Below are positions 28,622 through 37,641 of a DNA stretch of 64,000 nucleotides, piece by piece. The stretch spans positions 116,472 through 180,471 of the forward strand of contig CAITIE010000084.1 of the NCBI GenBank assembly GCA_903892355.1. Direction: 5' to 3'. The notes beneath the pieces are model-generated. The model worked only from the letters and a program-made list of their open reading frames with translations, was not told the origin of the DNA and did not search any database. Each line of letters begins with the position of its first letter. The first letter of the stretch is position 1. Origin of the DNA: an uncultured Pirellula sp. Lineage in GTDB: Bacteria > Planctomycetota > Planctomycetia > Pirellulales > Pirellulaceae. The position numbers and the translations under genes were made by a program.

Positions 28622-29308
28622 ATGAGAAAAGGTATACTCGGCCGCAAGGTCGGAATGACACAGATTTACGAGCAAGACGGTCGCGCGATCCCGGTTACGG
28701 TGATTGAGGCGGGGCCTTGTCATGTTTTGCAGGTCAAGACCGTTGATCGCGATGGTTATGCTGCGGTGCAGTTGGGGTTTGCTGATAAACCTCGGCGTTT
28801 GGCGAGTCGTTCGCAGCGTGGGCATGTGGCTCCGATTTCGAGCAAGCGTTCGGATCGTTTGAAGGCCGCCGGTGTGGCTTTGCTGGCCAAGGCGGACTGT
28901 GAGCCGAAGAAGTTTGTGCGTGAGTTCCGCGGTGATGGTGATCATCAGGTCGGGGCTCAGGTTTTGGTGTCGCTGCTCGATGGCGTGAAGGCTGTCGATG
29001 TGACTGGGACCTCGAAGGGTTGTGGTTTCTCGGGTTGGATGAAGCGGCATAATTATGCTGGTCAGCGAGCGACCCACGGTGTGAAGAAAGTGCACCGGCA
29101 TCCTGGTGGAACTGCTGCGGGTACATATCCCGGGCGTGTTCGCAAGGGGAAGAAGGGTGCGGGTCATTATGGTGTCGACCGGGTGACCATGAGGAATCTC
29201 AAGGTGGTTCGTGTGGATGCTGAGAAGAATCTGTTGTTGGTCAAGGGTGCGGTGCCTGGTCCTGCGGGTGGTTATGTGATTGTTCAGGAGACCAACAAGG
29301 TCGGGTAG
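28622..29308 (+). CDS. rplC: 50S ribosomal protein L3
   Basis: A 228-residue L3 that nucleates 50S assembly. Conserved blocks: KGILGRKVGMTQIYE, VTGTSKGCGFSGWMKRHNYAGQRATHG, and PGRVRKGKKGAGHYG. The usual methylatable Gln region (GQ) is kept. The stop lies inside a 24-bp tandem duplication (29299-29346), so the last codons are copied in the spacer to rplD. Confidence 0.96.
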   Translation: MRKGILGRKVGMTQIYEQDGRAIPVTVIEAGPCHVLQVKTVDRDGYAAVQLGFADKPRRLASRSQRGHVAPISSKRSDRLKAAGVALLAKADCEPKKFVREFRGDGDHQVGAQVLVSLLDGVKAVDVTGTSKGCGFSGWMKRHNYAGQRATHGVKKVHRHPGGTAAGTYPGRVRKGKKGAGHYGVDRVTMRNLKVVRVDAEKNLLLVKGAVPGPAGGYVIVQETNKVG

Positions 29309-29346
29309 GTTCGTGGTGGCAGGGTCGGGTAGGCTCGTGGTGGTCG
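29299..29346. repeat. 24-bp tandem duplication across the rplC stop codon
   Basis: Units 29299-29322 and 29323-29346 begin GGTCGGGTAGG and differ at two or three positions. The first unit contains the TAG stop of rplC (29306-29308). Confidence 0.88.
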
Positions 29347-29436
29347 GTTTGGCGGTTGTGCTGAGTCGGCGTAGGGGTGAAGCGAAGGAATTGGATTTCG
29401 CCGTTCGAGTTAGAAACAAAAGCAAATAGGTTTGCG

Positions 29437-30066
29437 ATGGTTACACTTCCTGTTTATGACATAGCTGGCAACAAGGTGGGCGATTATGAAATCGATCCGC
29501 AGGCGATTGCTCCGAAGGTGAGCAAGCAGTTGTTGCACGATGTGGTTGTGATGTACTTGGCGAACAATCGCCAGGGAAGCAATAAGACCAAGACACGCGG
29601 TGAGGTGTCTGGTTCGACGAAAAAATTGTTCAAGCAAAAGGGGACCGGTAACGCACGGATGGGTGCGAAGCGGACTCCGGTTCGTCGTGGTGGTGGGCAT
29701 GCGAATGCTCGTCAGCCTCGATCGTATTATTACCGATTGCCTCGCAAGGCTGTGCAGGCTGCGACCAGGATGGCGATTGCTGCCAAGGTTTCGGCTGGTT
29801 CGGTCGTGGTGATTGATAAGTTGGCTATGGAGTCGCCTCGGACGAAGTCGTTGGCTTCGGCGTTTAAGGCGTTGGGGTTGGAGGGTGTGACCAAGACACT
29901 GGCGACCGCAACGAATGATCGCAATATCTACTTGAGCGGACGAAACATCGAAGGTTTGACAATCAGTCCTGTGAGTGATCTGAACGCGTTGTCGGTTTTG
30001 CGTCCGCGCAAGCTGGTGATGACGAAGGATGCTTTGGATTGGATCAAGGCTCGGGCGACGGCGTAA
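29437..30066 (+). CDS. rplD: 50S ribosomal protein L4
   Basis: A 209-residue L4 lining the exit tunnel. It has the long loop with TKTRGEVSGSTKKLFKQKGTG and ARMGAKRTPVRRGGGH, and the C-terminal VLRPRKLVMTKDALDWI. The ATG at 29437 fits the family N-terminus (MVTLPVYDIAGNKVG); an upstream GTG or TTG would add 20 unrelated residues. Its stop is inside a 16-bp tandem duplication. Confidence 0.95.
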   Translation: MVTLPVYDIAGNKVGDYEIDPQAIAPKVSKQLLHDVVVMYLANNRQGSNKTKTRGEVSGSTKKLFKQKGTGNARMGAKRTPVRRGGGHANARQPRSYYYRLPRKAVQAATRMAIAAKVSAGSVVVIDKLAMESPRTKSLASAFKALGLEGVTKTLATATNDRNIYLSGRNIEGLTISPVSDLNALSVLRPRKLVMTKDALDWIKARATA

Positions 30067-30089
30067 GGTAAGAACGGCGTAAGGTAAGA
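30058..30089. repeat. Perfect 16-bp tandem duplication across the rplD stop codon
   Basis: Units 30058-30073 and 30074-30089 are identical. The first contains the TAA of rplD (30064-30066). The second ends two bases before the rplW ATG and supplies its AAGGTAAGA ribosome-binding region, so the duplication built the spacer and RBS context. Confidence 0.9.
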
Positions 30090-30091
30090 AT

Positions 30092-30403
30092 ATGGCAAAG
30101 CAACCTCCAAAGACATCGATGGTATTGACGCCGCACCAGATCGTTTATCGACCTTTGGTGACGGAAAAGGGTGTGCACAAGGCGACTCGGCATAATCGCT
30201 ATGCGTTTGAGGTCAGTCCTTTGGCGACCAAGACTCAGATCAAGGATGCGATCGAAGAGTTGTTCAACGTGAAGGTGATCGCGATTGCGACGCAAAATCG
30301 GTTGGGCAAGGCTCGTCGATATCGTGCAAAGGCTGGTGTGACCAAGGCGTGGAAGAAGGCGATTGTGAAGCTCAGCAGTGAGCACAAGATCGACTTCTTC
30401 TAA
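30092..30403 (+). CDS. rplW: 50S ribosomal protein L23
   Basis: A 103-residue L23 at the tunnel exit, where trigger factor and SRP dock. The family pattern is clear: LTPHQIVYRPLVTEKGV, then YAFEVSPLATKTQIKDAIEELFNVKV. A roughly 10-residue N-terminal extension (MAKQPPKTSM) precedes the core. It sits between rplD and rplB as in the standard S10 operon. Confidence 0.95.
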   Translation: MAKQPPKTSMVLTPHQIVYRPLVTEKGVHKATRHNRYAFEVSPLATKTQIKDAIEELFNVKVIAIATQNRLGKARRYRAKAGVTKAWKKAIVKLSSEHKIDFF

Positions 30404-30438
30404 TCGGTGGGTCCAACGTTTCATAGAGATATAAAATC

Positions 30439-31296
30439 ATGGGAATTCGAGTATACAAGCCGACATCAGCGGGACGTAGAAATTCGTCCGTAAGCGACTT
30501 TGCTGAGTTGACGCCTGGCGCAACGCCAGAGAAGTCGTTGCTCAAGCGTTACAAGCGCAAGGGTGGTCGGAACAACCAGGGTTTCATCACTTCGCGGCAT
30601 CGGGGCGGTGGTCACAAGCGGATGTACCGGATCATCGATTTCCGTCGGACCAAGGACGGGATTGATGCGAAGGTTGATTCGGTGCAGTATGATCCGAACC
30701 GAAGTGCTCGTATTGCCTTGTTGGTGTATGCTGACGGCGAGAAGCGGTATATCTTGGCTACGGACAAGATGAAGGCGGGGGACGTTCTTCAGAACGGACC
30801 CGACGCTGCACCGACCTTGGGCAATTGCCTTCCATTGAAGAACATTCCAGCAGGCGTTGAAGTTTGCTGTATAGAGATGACGCCTGGACGAGGTGCGGCA
30901 CTTTGCCGTTCGGCCGGTTCGTCAGCGGTGCTGATGGCTCGAGAGGGTGGATGGGCGCAGTTGCAATTGCCGAGTGGTGAAGTGCGACGGGTGCCTAGCC
31001 AAGGCCGAGCGACGATTGGCAAGATGAGCAACACCGACCACGATGCGGTTCGGATCGGCAAGGCTGGTCGGAATCGTTGGAAGGGTTGGAGACCACATGT
31101 TCGCGGTACCGCGATGAACCCGCACGATCACCCGCACGGTGGTGGTGAGGGTCGAACGAAGGGTGGTCGACATCCGGTCAGTCCGACTGGCAAGTTGGCG
31201 AAGGGTGGGTTTACCCGTCGTCGCCGCAAGCCGAGCAACGCATCGATCATACGTCGCCGCAAGTCGGTACGGTATGGTCAGTTGAAGTTGCGATAA
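30439..31296 (+). CDS. rplB: 50S ribosomal protein L2
   Basis: A 285-residue L2 needed for subunit joining and the peptidyl-transferase centre. It has [22 protein letters not shown], the C-terminal [20 protein letters not shown] with the conserved His, and a basic tail ([20 protein letters not shown]). Length is normal. Confidence 0.97.
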   Translation: MGIRVYKPTSAGRRNSSVSDFAELTPGATPEKSLLKRYKRKGGRNNQGFITSRHRGGGHKRMYRIIDFRRTKDGIDAKVDSVQYDPNRSARIALLVYADGEKRYILATDKMKAGDVLQNGPDAAPTLGNCLPLKNIPAGVEVCCIEMTPGRGAALCRSAGSSAVLMAREGGWAQLQLPSGEVRRVPSQGRATIGKMSNTDHDAVRIGKAGRNRWKGWRPHVRGTAMNPHDHPHGGGEGRTKGGRHPVSPTGKLAKGGFTRRRRKPSNASIIRRRKSVRYGQLKLR

Positions 31297-31367
31297 GAGG
31301 TATTTGTTATTTTTGGGAACCAAGTTGTTCAGATTCGAGACAAGGTCTGAGTAAGGCGATTTAGACG

Positions 31368-31640
31368 ATGGGACGTTCGACGAAAAAGGGTCCTTATGTG
31401 GATCCAAAGCTGTTTGCCAAGCTGATCAAGGCTCGGGAAACCAACAGCTCACAAGCGATCACGACCTGGGCGCGACGTTGCACGATTGTGCCTGAGTTCG
31501 TAGGCGCGACGTTTATGGTTCACAATGGAAAAGCGCACATCAAGGTCTTCGTGACTGAGGATATGGTTGGGCACAAACTCGGTGAGTTTGCTCCGACCAG
31601 AACCTTCCGTGGTCACGGCGGCAAGGGTGGCAAGAAGTAA
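31368..31640 (+). CDS. rpsS: 30S ribosomal protein S19
   Basis: A 90-residue S19 of the 30S head. Visible are [19 protein letters not shown] and [29 protein letters not shown]...[16 protein letters not shown]. Normal order after rplB, with a 71-base spacer. Confidence 0.96.
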   Translation: MGRSTKKGPYVDPKLFAKLIKARETNSSQAITTWARRCTIVPEFVGATFMVHNGKAHIKVFVTEDMVGHKLGEFAPTRTFRGHGGKGGKK

Positions 31641-31664
31641 TTGATGCGAGAACAGGGATAGACC

Positions 31665-32021
31665 ATGTCTTACCGGGCAGTACACAGACACGCGAGAATC
31701 AGCGCCAGGAAGGTTCGACCTTTGGCGAATCTGGTCCGTGGCAAGTTCGCAGACGAAGCGTTGGAGATTTTGCGATTCCAACCGCATCGTGGGGCGAGGA
31801 TGTTGGAAAAGGTGATCAAGAGTGCGATCGGTAGTGCTCAGGATACGGATCAGAATGGCGGACGCTCCTACAACACGGAAGAGTTGGTTGTAGTGGATGC
31901 CAGGATCGATGGTGGGCCGATGTTCAAGCGGTTTCAGCCTCGGTCGCGTGGCCAAGCGTTCACGATCCTGAAGCGTACGAGTCACATTTCGGTAGAACTC
32001 AAGCGGTTGGAAGAACTGTAG
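31665..32021 (+). CDS. rplV: 50S ribosomal protein L22
   Basis: A 118-residue L22 of the exit tunnel. Features: RAVHRHARISARKVRPLANLVRG, EALEILRFQPHRGARMLEKV, and the beta-hairpin region ending RSRGQAFTILKRTSHISVEL. The last codons and stop are repeated immediately downstream (12-bp units), filling the spacer to rpsC. Confidence 0.95.
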   Translation: MSYRAVHRHARISARKVRPLANLVRGKFADEALEILRFQPHRGARMLEKVIKSAIGSAQDTDQNGGRSYNTEELVVVDARIDGGPMFKRFQPRSRGQAFTILKRTSHISVELKRLEEL

Positions 32022-32033
32022 GAAGAACTGAAT
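32010..32033. repeat. 12-bp tandem duplication across the rplV stop codon
   Basis: Units 32010-32021 (GGAAGAACTGTA plus context) and 32022-32033 match at 11 of 12 positions. The TAG stop of rplV straddles the unit junction. The second copy ends just before the rpsC ATG. Confidence 0.75.
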
Positions 32034-32034
32034 C

Positions 32035-32748
32035 ATGGGACAGAAGGTAAATCCTGTTGGCTTCCGAACCGGCATCGTCATGGGCTGGAAGAGCCGTTGG
32101 TATGCGAGCAAGAAGGAGTTTGCGGAGCTTTTGGTGGAAGACCAGAAGATCCGGAAATTCATCAAGAATCATCCGACCAAATCATCGTATCGGGAAGCCG
32201 GTATCGATCGAATCGAGGTTGAGCGGACCCGTGATGAGGTTCGGCTTTTCGTGTATGTCGCGAAGCCAGGCTTGATCATCGGTAAGAAAGGCACAGAGAT
32301 CGAAGTGTTGCAGGAAGAGCTGCAAAACTTGATCGGTCGGCGGGTTAATCTGAAGGTGGAAGAGGTCTATCGACCTGAAATCCAAGGACAGTTGATCGCT
32401 GAGGACATTGCAAAGCAGCTGGCGAAGCGGGCGAGTTTCCGTCGTACCATGAAGCGATCCATTGAGACCGCGATGGATGCGGGAGCGAAGGGAATCAAGA
32501 TTCAGCTCTCGGGGCGACTCGGTGGTGCTGAAATGGCTCGTTGCGAGAAAGCAAACGCGGGTGCGTTGCCACTGAGCACGATCCAAGCAAAGATCAGTTA
32601 CGGTTTCGCTGAAGCTGCGACCCCTCAGGGGAATATCGGAGTTCAGGTTTGGGTAAATCAAGGTTCGTACGCGGGAGATTCAAACGATGGCGCTGATGCC
32701 CAAGCGGGTCAAGCACCGAAAAAGCCAAAGAGGACGTATAAAAGGTAA
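32035..32748 (+). CDS. rpsC: 30S ribosomal protein S3
   Basis: A 237-residue S3 at the mRNA entry site. It starts MGQKVNPVGFRTGI, has the KH-domain GLIIGKKGTEIEVLQEEL, and the C-terminal domain FRRTMKRSIETAMDAGAKGIKIQLSGRLGGAEMAR. The last 20 residues (DGADAQAGQAPKKPKRTYKR) are an extension encoded where the gene overlaps rplP by 62 bases in another frame. Confidence 0.96.
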   Translation: MGQKVNPVGFRTGIVMGWKSRWYASKKEFAELLVEDQKIRKFIKNHPTKSSYREAGIDRIEVERTRDEVRLFVYVAKPGLIIGKKGTEIEVLQEELQNLIGRRVNLKVEEVYRPEIQGQLIAEDIAKQLAKRASFRRTMKRSIETAMDAGAKGIKIQLSGRLGGAEMARCEKANAGALPLSTIQAKISYGFAEAATPQGNIGVQVWVNQGSYAGDSNDGADAQAGQAPKKPKRTYKR

Positions 32749-33103
32749 TGCGACTCGCGGCAATAAAGTCGTTTTCGGTGACTGGGGTCTTCAATGCCTT
32801 CAAGGCGGTTGGATCCGAGCCCAGACGATTGAAGCCGGTCGGATCGCAGCTAACCAATACGTTCGCGGTGAAGGACGGTTGTATATTCGAGTGTTCCCGG
32901 ACAAGCCGGTATCTTCGAAGCCTTTGGAAACCCGGATGGGTAAAGGTAAAGGGGAGCCGGAATACTGGGTGGCAGTGGTTCGTCCAGGGACAGTCCTGTA
33001 TGAGCTGAGTGGTGTATCTGAGCAACAAGCCAAGGTTTGTTTTGCTCGGCTCGCTGCGAAGATGCCGATTCGGGTTCGATTGGTCCGACGCCGCCCAGCC
33101 TAG
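32687..33103 (+). CDS. rplP: 50S ribosomal protein L16
   Basis: A 138-residue L16 near the peptidyl-transferase and tRNA elbow sites. It has PKRVKHRKSQRGRIKGNATRG, the loop AGRIAANQYVRGEGRLYIRVFPDKP and TRMGKGKGEPEYWVAVV. The start ATG at 32687 (MALMPKR) lies inside rpsC, an out-of-frame overlap of 62 bases; starting at the ATG at 32696 would still overlap by 53. This implies translational coupling to rpsC. A long spacer of 290 bases follows. Confidence 0.95.
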   Translation: MALMPKRVKHRKSQRGRIKGNATRGNKVVFGDWGLQCLQGGWIRAQTIEAGRIAANQYVRGEGRLYIRVFPDKPVSSKPLETRMGKGKGEPEYWVAVVRPGTVLYELSGVSEQQAKVCFARLAAKMPIRVRLVRRRPA

Positions 33104-33393
33104 TTGCTGGTGCGGAGTTTCGGGGGTTTCGAGATGGCAGTTCGCGATGGTTGGTATGCAGTGCATATCGCTATCGTCGAGGCAGATCCTAGAGATCAAA
33201 GCGACGCGATTAACTTAAAGAGAAGATCAAATTAAAGAGTTGTGCGGAGTGATTCGCAGGGCTCTTGAGGAAACCGAGGCGGTTTCTGGCGAGTCGACCG
33301 AGTGGGTGAATCACGAGGTTGAGCGCGGAATAGTGAAAACAGGGGAGCGTGAGAGCGCTTCTCGAACAGATGGTTTTAGAGGTTGAGAGACAG

Positions 33394-33594
33394 ATGAAGG
33401 CATCCGAACTGCGTGAGATGAGTGACGAGCAATTGGACCTGACTGCGGTGGAAGCTGCGGAGACGATGTTCCGTTTGCGATTGCAATCCCAGACAGACCG
33501 CGTCGATGTTCCGAGTCAGACTCAAAAGAACCGTCGATTGATCGCTCGTGTTCGCACGATTCAGACAGAGCGAGCGAAGGCGAACAAGGGTTAA
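33394..33594 (+). CDS. rpmC: 50S ribosomal protein L29
   Basis: A 66-residue L29 at the tunnel exit: MKASELREMSDEQLDLTAVEAAETMFRLRLQ, ending with the conserved IARVRTIQTERA helix. The ATG at 33394 follows GAGAGACAG and matches the family start. The upstream reading to 33349 adds unrelated residues. The 290-base gap before it, unusual in this operon, shows no gene. Confidence 0.93.
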   Translation: MKASELREMSDEQLDLTAVEAAETMFRLRLQSQTDRVDVPSQTQKNRRLIARVRTIQTERAKANKG

Positions 33595-33612
33595 GAGGCG
33601 AGAGAAAAAATT

Positions 33613-33900
33613 ATGGCACGTCGAATTTTGATTGGAGTCGTCAAGAGCGATCGGATGAACAAGTCGCGTCGAGTTGAGATCGAGCGATTCGTGCGTCACC
33701 CTAAGTATTCGAAGATTGTACGACGCAAAACCGTCTGCCACGTGCATGACGAAGGTAATGAATCCAAGGTTGGGGATACGGTTGAGATTGAAGAGTCGCG
33801 ACCGATTTCCAAGCTTAAGCGATGGCGATTAGTGCGGATCGTCGAGAAGAATCGCCAAGTGGACTTGGCGACTCTCCGAGGGGAAGCGTCAGCCAGTTAG
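33613..33900 (+). CDS. rpsQ: 30S ribosomal protein S17
   Basis: A 95-residue S17 with the OB-fold pattern [42 protein letters not shown] and [24 protein letters not shown]. The tail of about 10 residues ([11 protein letters not shown]) is extra relative to short S17 proteins. Standard position after rpmC. Confidence 0.95.
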   Translation: MARRILIGVVKSDRMNKSRRVEIERFVRHPKYSKIVRRKTVCHVHDEGNESKVGDTVEIEESRPISKLKRWRLVRIVEKNRQVDLATLRGEASAS

Positions 33901-33970
33901 GGCGGACCGCGAGCGATTCGCGGTTAGCGACTAGAGGGCATCGAAGAACACGGTTTGAAAGTTTCAATAA

Positions 33971-34339
33971 ATGATTCAACAAGAAACGCGATTGCAAGTT
34001 GCGGATAACACCGGTGCACGAGAAGTCATGTGCATCAAAGTGTTAGGTGGAACGCGACGCCGCTATGCTGGGTTGGGTGACGTCATCATCTGCTCGGTAA
34101 AGAGCGTCATTCCTGGAAGCGAAATCAAGAAAAAGGCCGTCGTGCGTGGGGTGATTGTGCGGACTGCACAACCGACCCGCCGAGCGGACGGAAGTTATGT
34201 ACGATTCGACAGCAATGCCGTGGTATTGGTCGACAAAGACGACAATCCTCGCGGCACCCGTATCTTCGGTGCGGTTGCTCGAGAGTTGCGAGAAAAGAGT
34301 TTTACCAAGATCGTCTCGTTGGCGAGTGAGGTTGTGTGA
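33971..34339 (+). CDS. rplN: 50S ribosomal protein L14
   Basis: A 122-residue L14 that binds near the 30S interface: [71 protein letters not shown]. Its stop TGA overlaps the rplX ATG by one base (TGATG), indicating coupled translation. Confidence 0.97.
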   Translation: MIQQETRLQVADNTGAREVMCIKVLGGTRRRYAGLGDVIICSVKSVIPGSEIKKKAVVRGVIVRTAQPTRRADGSYVRFDSNAVVLVDKDDNPRGTRIFGAVARELREKSFTKIVSLASEVV

Positions 34340-34683
34340 TGTTGATTAAGGTGGACGACATCGTCGAAGTCATTTCCGGCCGAGATAAAGGCCAGCGGGG
34401 GAAAGTCCTCGTTGTGGATCGCGATAAAGGTCGCGTGGTTGTCGAGGGCTTGAACAAAGTCTACAAGCACGTGAAGCGTTCGCAGCGTAACCCGCAGGGT
34501 GGTCGTTTGTCAAAGGAAGCTGCGATGAACGTATCCAAGGTGATGTTGGTTTGCCCGTCAACTGGGAAACCGACTCGGGTTGGGGTTCGGTATTTGCCAG
34601 ATGGGTCCAAGGAGCGTTATAGCAAGCGTTCGGGGACGACCATCAGCAGAGTGGCTCCAGGCCGCAAGTCCGACTCAAAGTAG
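34339..34683 (+). CDS. rplX: 50S ribosomal protein L24
   Basis: A 114-residue L24 with the KOW motif DIVEVISGRDKGQRGKVLVVDRDKGRVVVEGLN and KSQRNP-type segment KRSQRNPQGGRLSKEAAMNVSKVMLVCPSTGKPTRVG. The ATG at 34339 overlaps the rplN stop. A GTG one codon earlier is possible. A 134-base spacer follows before rplE. Confidence 0.95.
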   Translation: MLIKVDDIVEVISGRDKGQRGKVLVVDRDKGRVVVEGLNKVYKHVKRSQRNPQGGRLSKEAAMNVSKVMLVCPSTGKPTRVGVRYLPDGSKERYSKRSGTTISRVAPGRKSDSK

Positions 34684-34817
34684 AAGAGATATCGCCCGCC
34701 GATGCGGAGCGGTTGATAGAAATCCACGACGAACAGCTCCACTGTGGTGGCACGGGTTGAGCGTCACAAGTACAAAAACCAGAAACACAAAACATTGGGC
34801 CGCGGGGCTCGAAACGT

Positions 34818-35378
34818 ATGGCACCTCGATTACAGCAATTTTACGTAGACAACATTCAAAATCAGCTCGGCGAAGAGCTGGGGATTAAGAATGTGTTCTC
34901 CATTCCCAAGATTGAGAAGATCTCGGTCAATATGGGGGTTGGAGAGGCGATGCAAGACAAGAAGTTCCTGGAACTTGCCGCGGACGCGATGGGTGAAATC
35001 ACTGGCCAGAAGCCAGTTTTGACACTCGCACGCAACTCGATTGCAGGTTTCAAGCTTCGAGAAGGCGTAGCTATCGGTTGCAAGGTTACCTTGCGTGGTG
35101 AGCGAATGTATGAGTTTTTAGACCGACTCATCAGCATCGTGCTCCCACGGGTGCGTGACTTCCGAGGTGTGAGCCGTACGGCATTTGATGGGCATGGAAA
35201 TTACTCCATGGGTCTCAACGAATGGTTGGTTTTTCCTGAGCTGAATAATGACAAGTTCGCCAAGGCCCAGGGGTTGAATATCACGATCGTGACCACAGCT
35301 CGTACCAACGAACATGGTCGACGGTTGCTGGAGATGTTCGGAATGCCGTTCCGAGCACCCAAGAAGAAAACAGCGTAA
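34818..35378 (+). CDS. rplE: 50S ribosomal protein L5
   Basis: A 186-residue L5 binding 5S rRNA. Features are [71 protein letters not shown] and the C-terminal [12 protein letters not shown]. Normal length and order. Confidence 0.97.
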   Translation: MAPRLQQFYVDNIQNQLGEELGIKNVFSIPKIEKISVNMGVGEAMQDKKFLELAADAMGEITGQKPVLTLARNSIAGFKLREGVAIGCKVTLRGERMYEFLDRLISIVLPRVRDFRGVSRTAFDGHGNYSMGLNEWLVFPELNNDKFAKAQGLNITIVTTARTNEHGRRLLEMFGMPFRAPKKKTA

Positions 35379-35430
35379 CGTATTTCTGTACAGACAAACA
35401 AGTTCCTAGTTTTGATCGGAAGATTGACCA

Positions 35431-35616
35431 GTGGCAAGCAAAAGCAAGATCGCCAAAGCGAATCGCGAGCCTAAGTTTTCGACTCGTCGTGAGAACCGTT
35501 GCAAGCTTTGCGGACGGCCGCGAGCGGTGTATCGCAAGTTTGGGATTTGTCGGATCTGTTTTCGGCAGTTGGCTGATAAAGGTCTGATTCCTGGCGTTCG
35601 AAAAGCAAGCTGGTAA
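35431..35616 (+). CDS. rpsN: 30S ribosomal protein S14, zinc-binding (type Z)
   Basis: A 61-residue S14 of the C+ type. The zinc site is CKLC and CRIC (Cys pairs separated by 12 residues), with [34 protein letters not shown]. The GTG at 35431 is the only sensible start. It is the short zinc form rather than the longer zinc-free S14, so this organism's S14 depends on zinc unless a paralogue exists elsewhere. Confidence 0.95.
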   Translation: MASKSKIAKANREPKFSTRRENRCKLCGRPRAVYRKFGICRICFRQLADKGLIPGVRKASW

Positions 35617-35635
35617 GGTGCGGGGCATATAAAAG

Positions 35636-36031
35636 ATGAATATTGACCCAATTTCTGACATGTTGACCCGTATTCGCAATGCCATCCGCATCGAGCGTCC
35701 TTTCGTGGACGTCCCTGTGTCGGGTTTTCGAAAGAGCGTTGCGGACGTACTCAAGCGAGAAGGCTACATCTGGGATTACGCCGAGGTCGAAGGCGAACCG
35801 GTGAAGATGTTGCGTATCGAGTTGAAGTATGGACCGAACGGCGAGAAGATCATTCAAATGATCAAGCGGGTGAGCAAGCCTGGTCGTCGTGTTTATGCCA
35901 AATGCGGTGACCTGAAGCCGGTGCTCAACGGCATGGGGATATCGATCGTGAGCACCTCGAAGGGTGTTTACAGCGACAGGGAAGCTCGCCAGCACAAGCT
36001 CGGTGGGGAAGTTTTGTGCGAGGTTTGCTAG
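35636..36031 (+). CDS. rpsH: 30S ribosomal protein S8
   Basis: A 131-residue S8 binding the 16S central domain: DPISDMLTRIRNAIR, VLKREGYIWDY, and the C-terminal GMGISIVSTSKGVYSDREARQHKLGGEVLCEV. In E. coli this protein represses the spc operon; whether that holds here is unknown. Confidence 0.96.
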   Translation: MNIDPISDMLTRIRNAIRIERPFVDVPVSGFRKSVADVLKREGYIWDYAEVEGEPVKMLRIELKYGPNGEKIIQMIKRVSKPGRRVYAKCGDLKPVLNGMGISIVSTSKGVYSDREARQHKLGGEVLCEVC

Positions 36032-36135
36032 TTCGGGGACTAGTCTCGGGCGTTGCAACAAAAACATAGCGTGAACAGCGGAAGACTAGGCGGTGAGAGC
36101 CGCCTACCACATTCCAGATAGGTAGAACAGAGAAG

Positions 36136-36678
36136 ATGTCAAGAATTGGAAAAAAGCCGATTCCCGTTTTGGATGGCGTGAAAGTCGCTGTCGATGGGTT
36201 GACGGTGAACGTCGAGGGTCCCAAGGGGAAACTAAGCTTTACTCACCGTGAGGAAGTGAAGGTGTCTTTGGAGGATGGAGGCAAGTCGGTTTTGGTGTCT
36301 CGCGACAACGAAGACCGATCGTCTCGGGCGTTCCACGGTTTGACCCGTGCCTTGATCAACAATATGATCTTGGGCGTGAAGAACGGTTACGAGAAGAAAT
36401 TGGAAGTGGTCGGCGTCGGTTACGTGGTGTCGATCAAGGGAAAGGCGTTGAACTTGAGAGTTGGTTTCGCCAACGAATTGCAAGTTCCCATTCCCGAGGG
36501 GTTGAATGTTGTTTGCCCAGATCAGACGCACGTCAATGTGTCGGGATGTGACAAGCAAGCGGTCGGTCAGTTTGCTGCCCAGGTTCGATCGTTGAGGAAG
36601 CCCGAGCCGTACAAAGGCAAGGGGATCCGTTATGTGGGCGAGCAGGTCAAGCTCAAGCCGGGCAAGAGTGCGACCTAA
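36136..36678 (+). CDS. rplF: 50S ribosomal protein L6
   Basis: A 180-residue L6 at the factor-binding site: MSRIGKKPIPVLDGVKV, VEGPKGKLSFTH, HGLTRALINNMILGVKNGYEKKLEVVGVGY, and the C-terminal RKPEPYKGKGIRYVGEQV. Normal order after rpsH; the upstream spacer is 104 bases. Confidence 0.96.
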   Translation: MSRIGKKPIPVLDGVKVAVDGLTVNVEGPKGKLSFTHREEVKVSLEDGGKSVLVSRDNEDRSSRAFHGLTRALINNMILGVKNGYEKKLEVVGVGYVVSIKGKALNLRVGFANELQVPIPEGLNVVCPDQTHVNVSGCDKQAVGQFAAQVRSLRKPEPYKGKGIRYVGEQVKLKPGKSAT

Positions 36679-36754
36679 GGCATTGCCGTTGGGTTGTCGT
36701 TGCTGGTTTTGGTTGGTTCGTACAAGGTTTGGGTTTTAGTCAGAGGTTTCAAAC

Positions 36755-37123
36755 GTGGACATTCGCAAGGTTGTCGATGGTCAGCGAGAACGCCGTGCAT
36801 ATCGCGTTCGCAAGCGAGTTCGGGGAACATCCGAGCGACCGAGGTTGTGCGTGTATCGCTCACTGCAGAATTTCGGCTGTCAAGTAATCGACGACGAAGC
36901 GGGGAAAACCATCGTTTCGGTCTCGTCGGCGGAAAAGGCTCTGAAGGGGCAAGTCGGTTACGGTGGAAACTGTGATGCGGCGGCGAAACTCGGCAAGATT
37001 CTTGCTGAGCGCGCCATTCAGGCTGGGATCAAGTCGGTGTCGTTTGACCGCGGACCATACAAGTATCACGGTCGCGTAGCAGCGTTCGCGGACGCGGCTC
37101 GTGAAGCTGGGTTGGAATTCTAA
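36755..37123 (+). CDS. rplR: 50S ribosomal protein L18
   Basis: A 122-residue L18 that binds 5S rRNA with L5: RERRAYRVRKRVRGTSERPRLCVYRSLQNFGCQVIDD, then LAERAIQAGIKSVSFDRGPYKYHGRVAAFADAAREAGLEF. The GTG at 36755 is used. Standard order between rplF and rpsE. Confidence 0.94.
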   Translation: MDIRKVVDGQRERRAYRVRKRVRGTSERPRLCVYRSLQNFGCQVIDDEAGKTIVSVSSAEKALKGQVGYGGNCDAAAKLGKILAERAIQAGIKSVSFDRGPYKYHGRVAAFADAAREAGLEF

Positions 37124-37143
37124 GACGGGGAGTTAGCAAGAGC

Positions 37144-37641
37144 GTGGCAAGTAATAACACGGAAAACAATCAAGGCGATTCCCAGATCGATCGCGTGCTC
37201 AAGATCAAGCGATGCGCGGCGGTGGTCAAGGGTGGCCGACGCTTTAGTTTCGCCGCTTTGGTCGTGGTCGGTGATGGGCGTGGCAAAGTCGGATACGGGT
37301 ACGGCAAGGCCAACGAAGTTCCGCCTAGCGTTGCCAAGGCACAAAAAGCGGCGGGACGGGCAATGATCCATGTTCCGATCGTCAACGGTACCATCCCCCA
37401 CAAGGTCACCGGTCGGTTTGGTGCAGCTCACGTTTTGTTGATGCCCGCGAGCCCTGGTACCGGTATCATCGCGGGCCAAGCAGTCCGGGCTGTCTGTGAA
37501 GCGCTCGGGATTCAAGATATTTTGACCAAGAGTTTCCGGTCGAATAATCCAACGGTTTTGATCAAAGCAACTTTCGACGCGTTGGCTCAGTTGAGAACAC
37601 GCGAGGATGTTGAACGTTTGCGGGGTGTGAATCTGTCATGA
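37144..37641 (+). CDS. rpsE: 30S ribosomal protein S5
   Basis: A 165-residue S5 involved in mRNA helicase activity and decoding fidelity: VLKIKRCAAVVKGGRRFSFAALVVVGDGRGKVGYGYGKANEVP and the C-terminal GTGIIAGQAVRAVCEALGI. GTG start at 37144. It overlaps rplO by 4 bases, leaving no room for rpmD (L30), which usually sits between them. Confidence 0.96.
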   Translation: MASNNTENNQGDSQIDRVLKIKRCAAVVKGGRRFSFAALVVVGDGRGKVGYGYGKANEVPPSVAKAQKAAGRAMIHVPIVNGTIPHKVTGRFGAAHVLLMPASPGTGIIAGQAVRAVCEALGIQDILTKSFRSNNPTVLIKATFDALAQLRTREDVERLRGVNLS

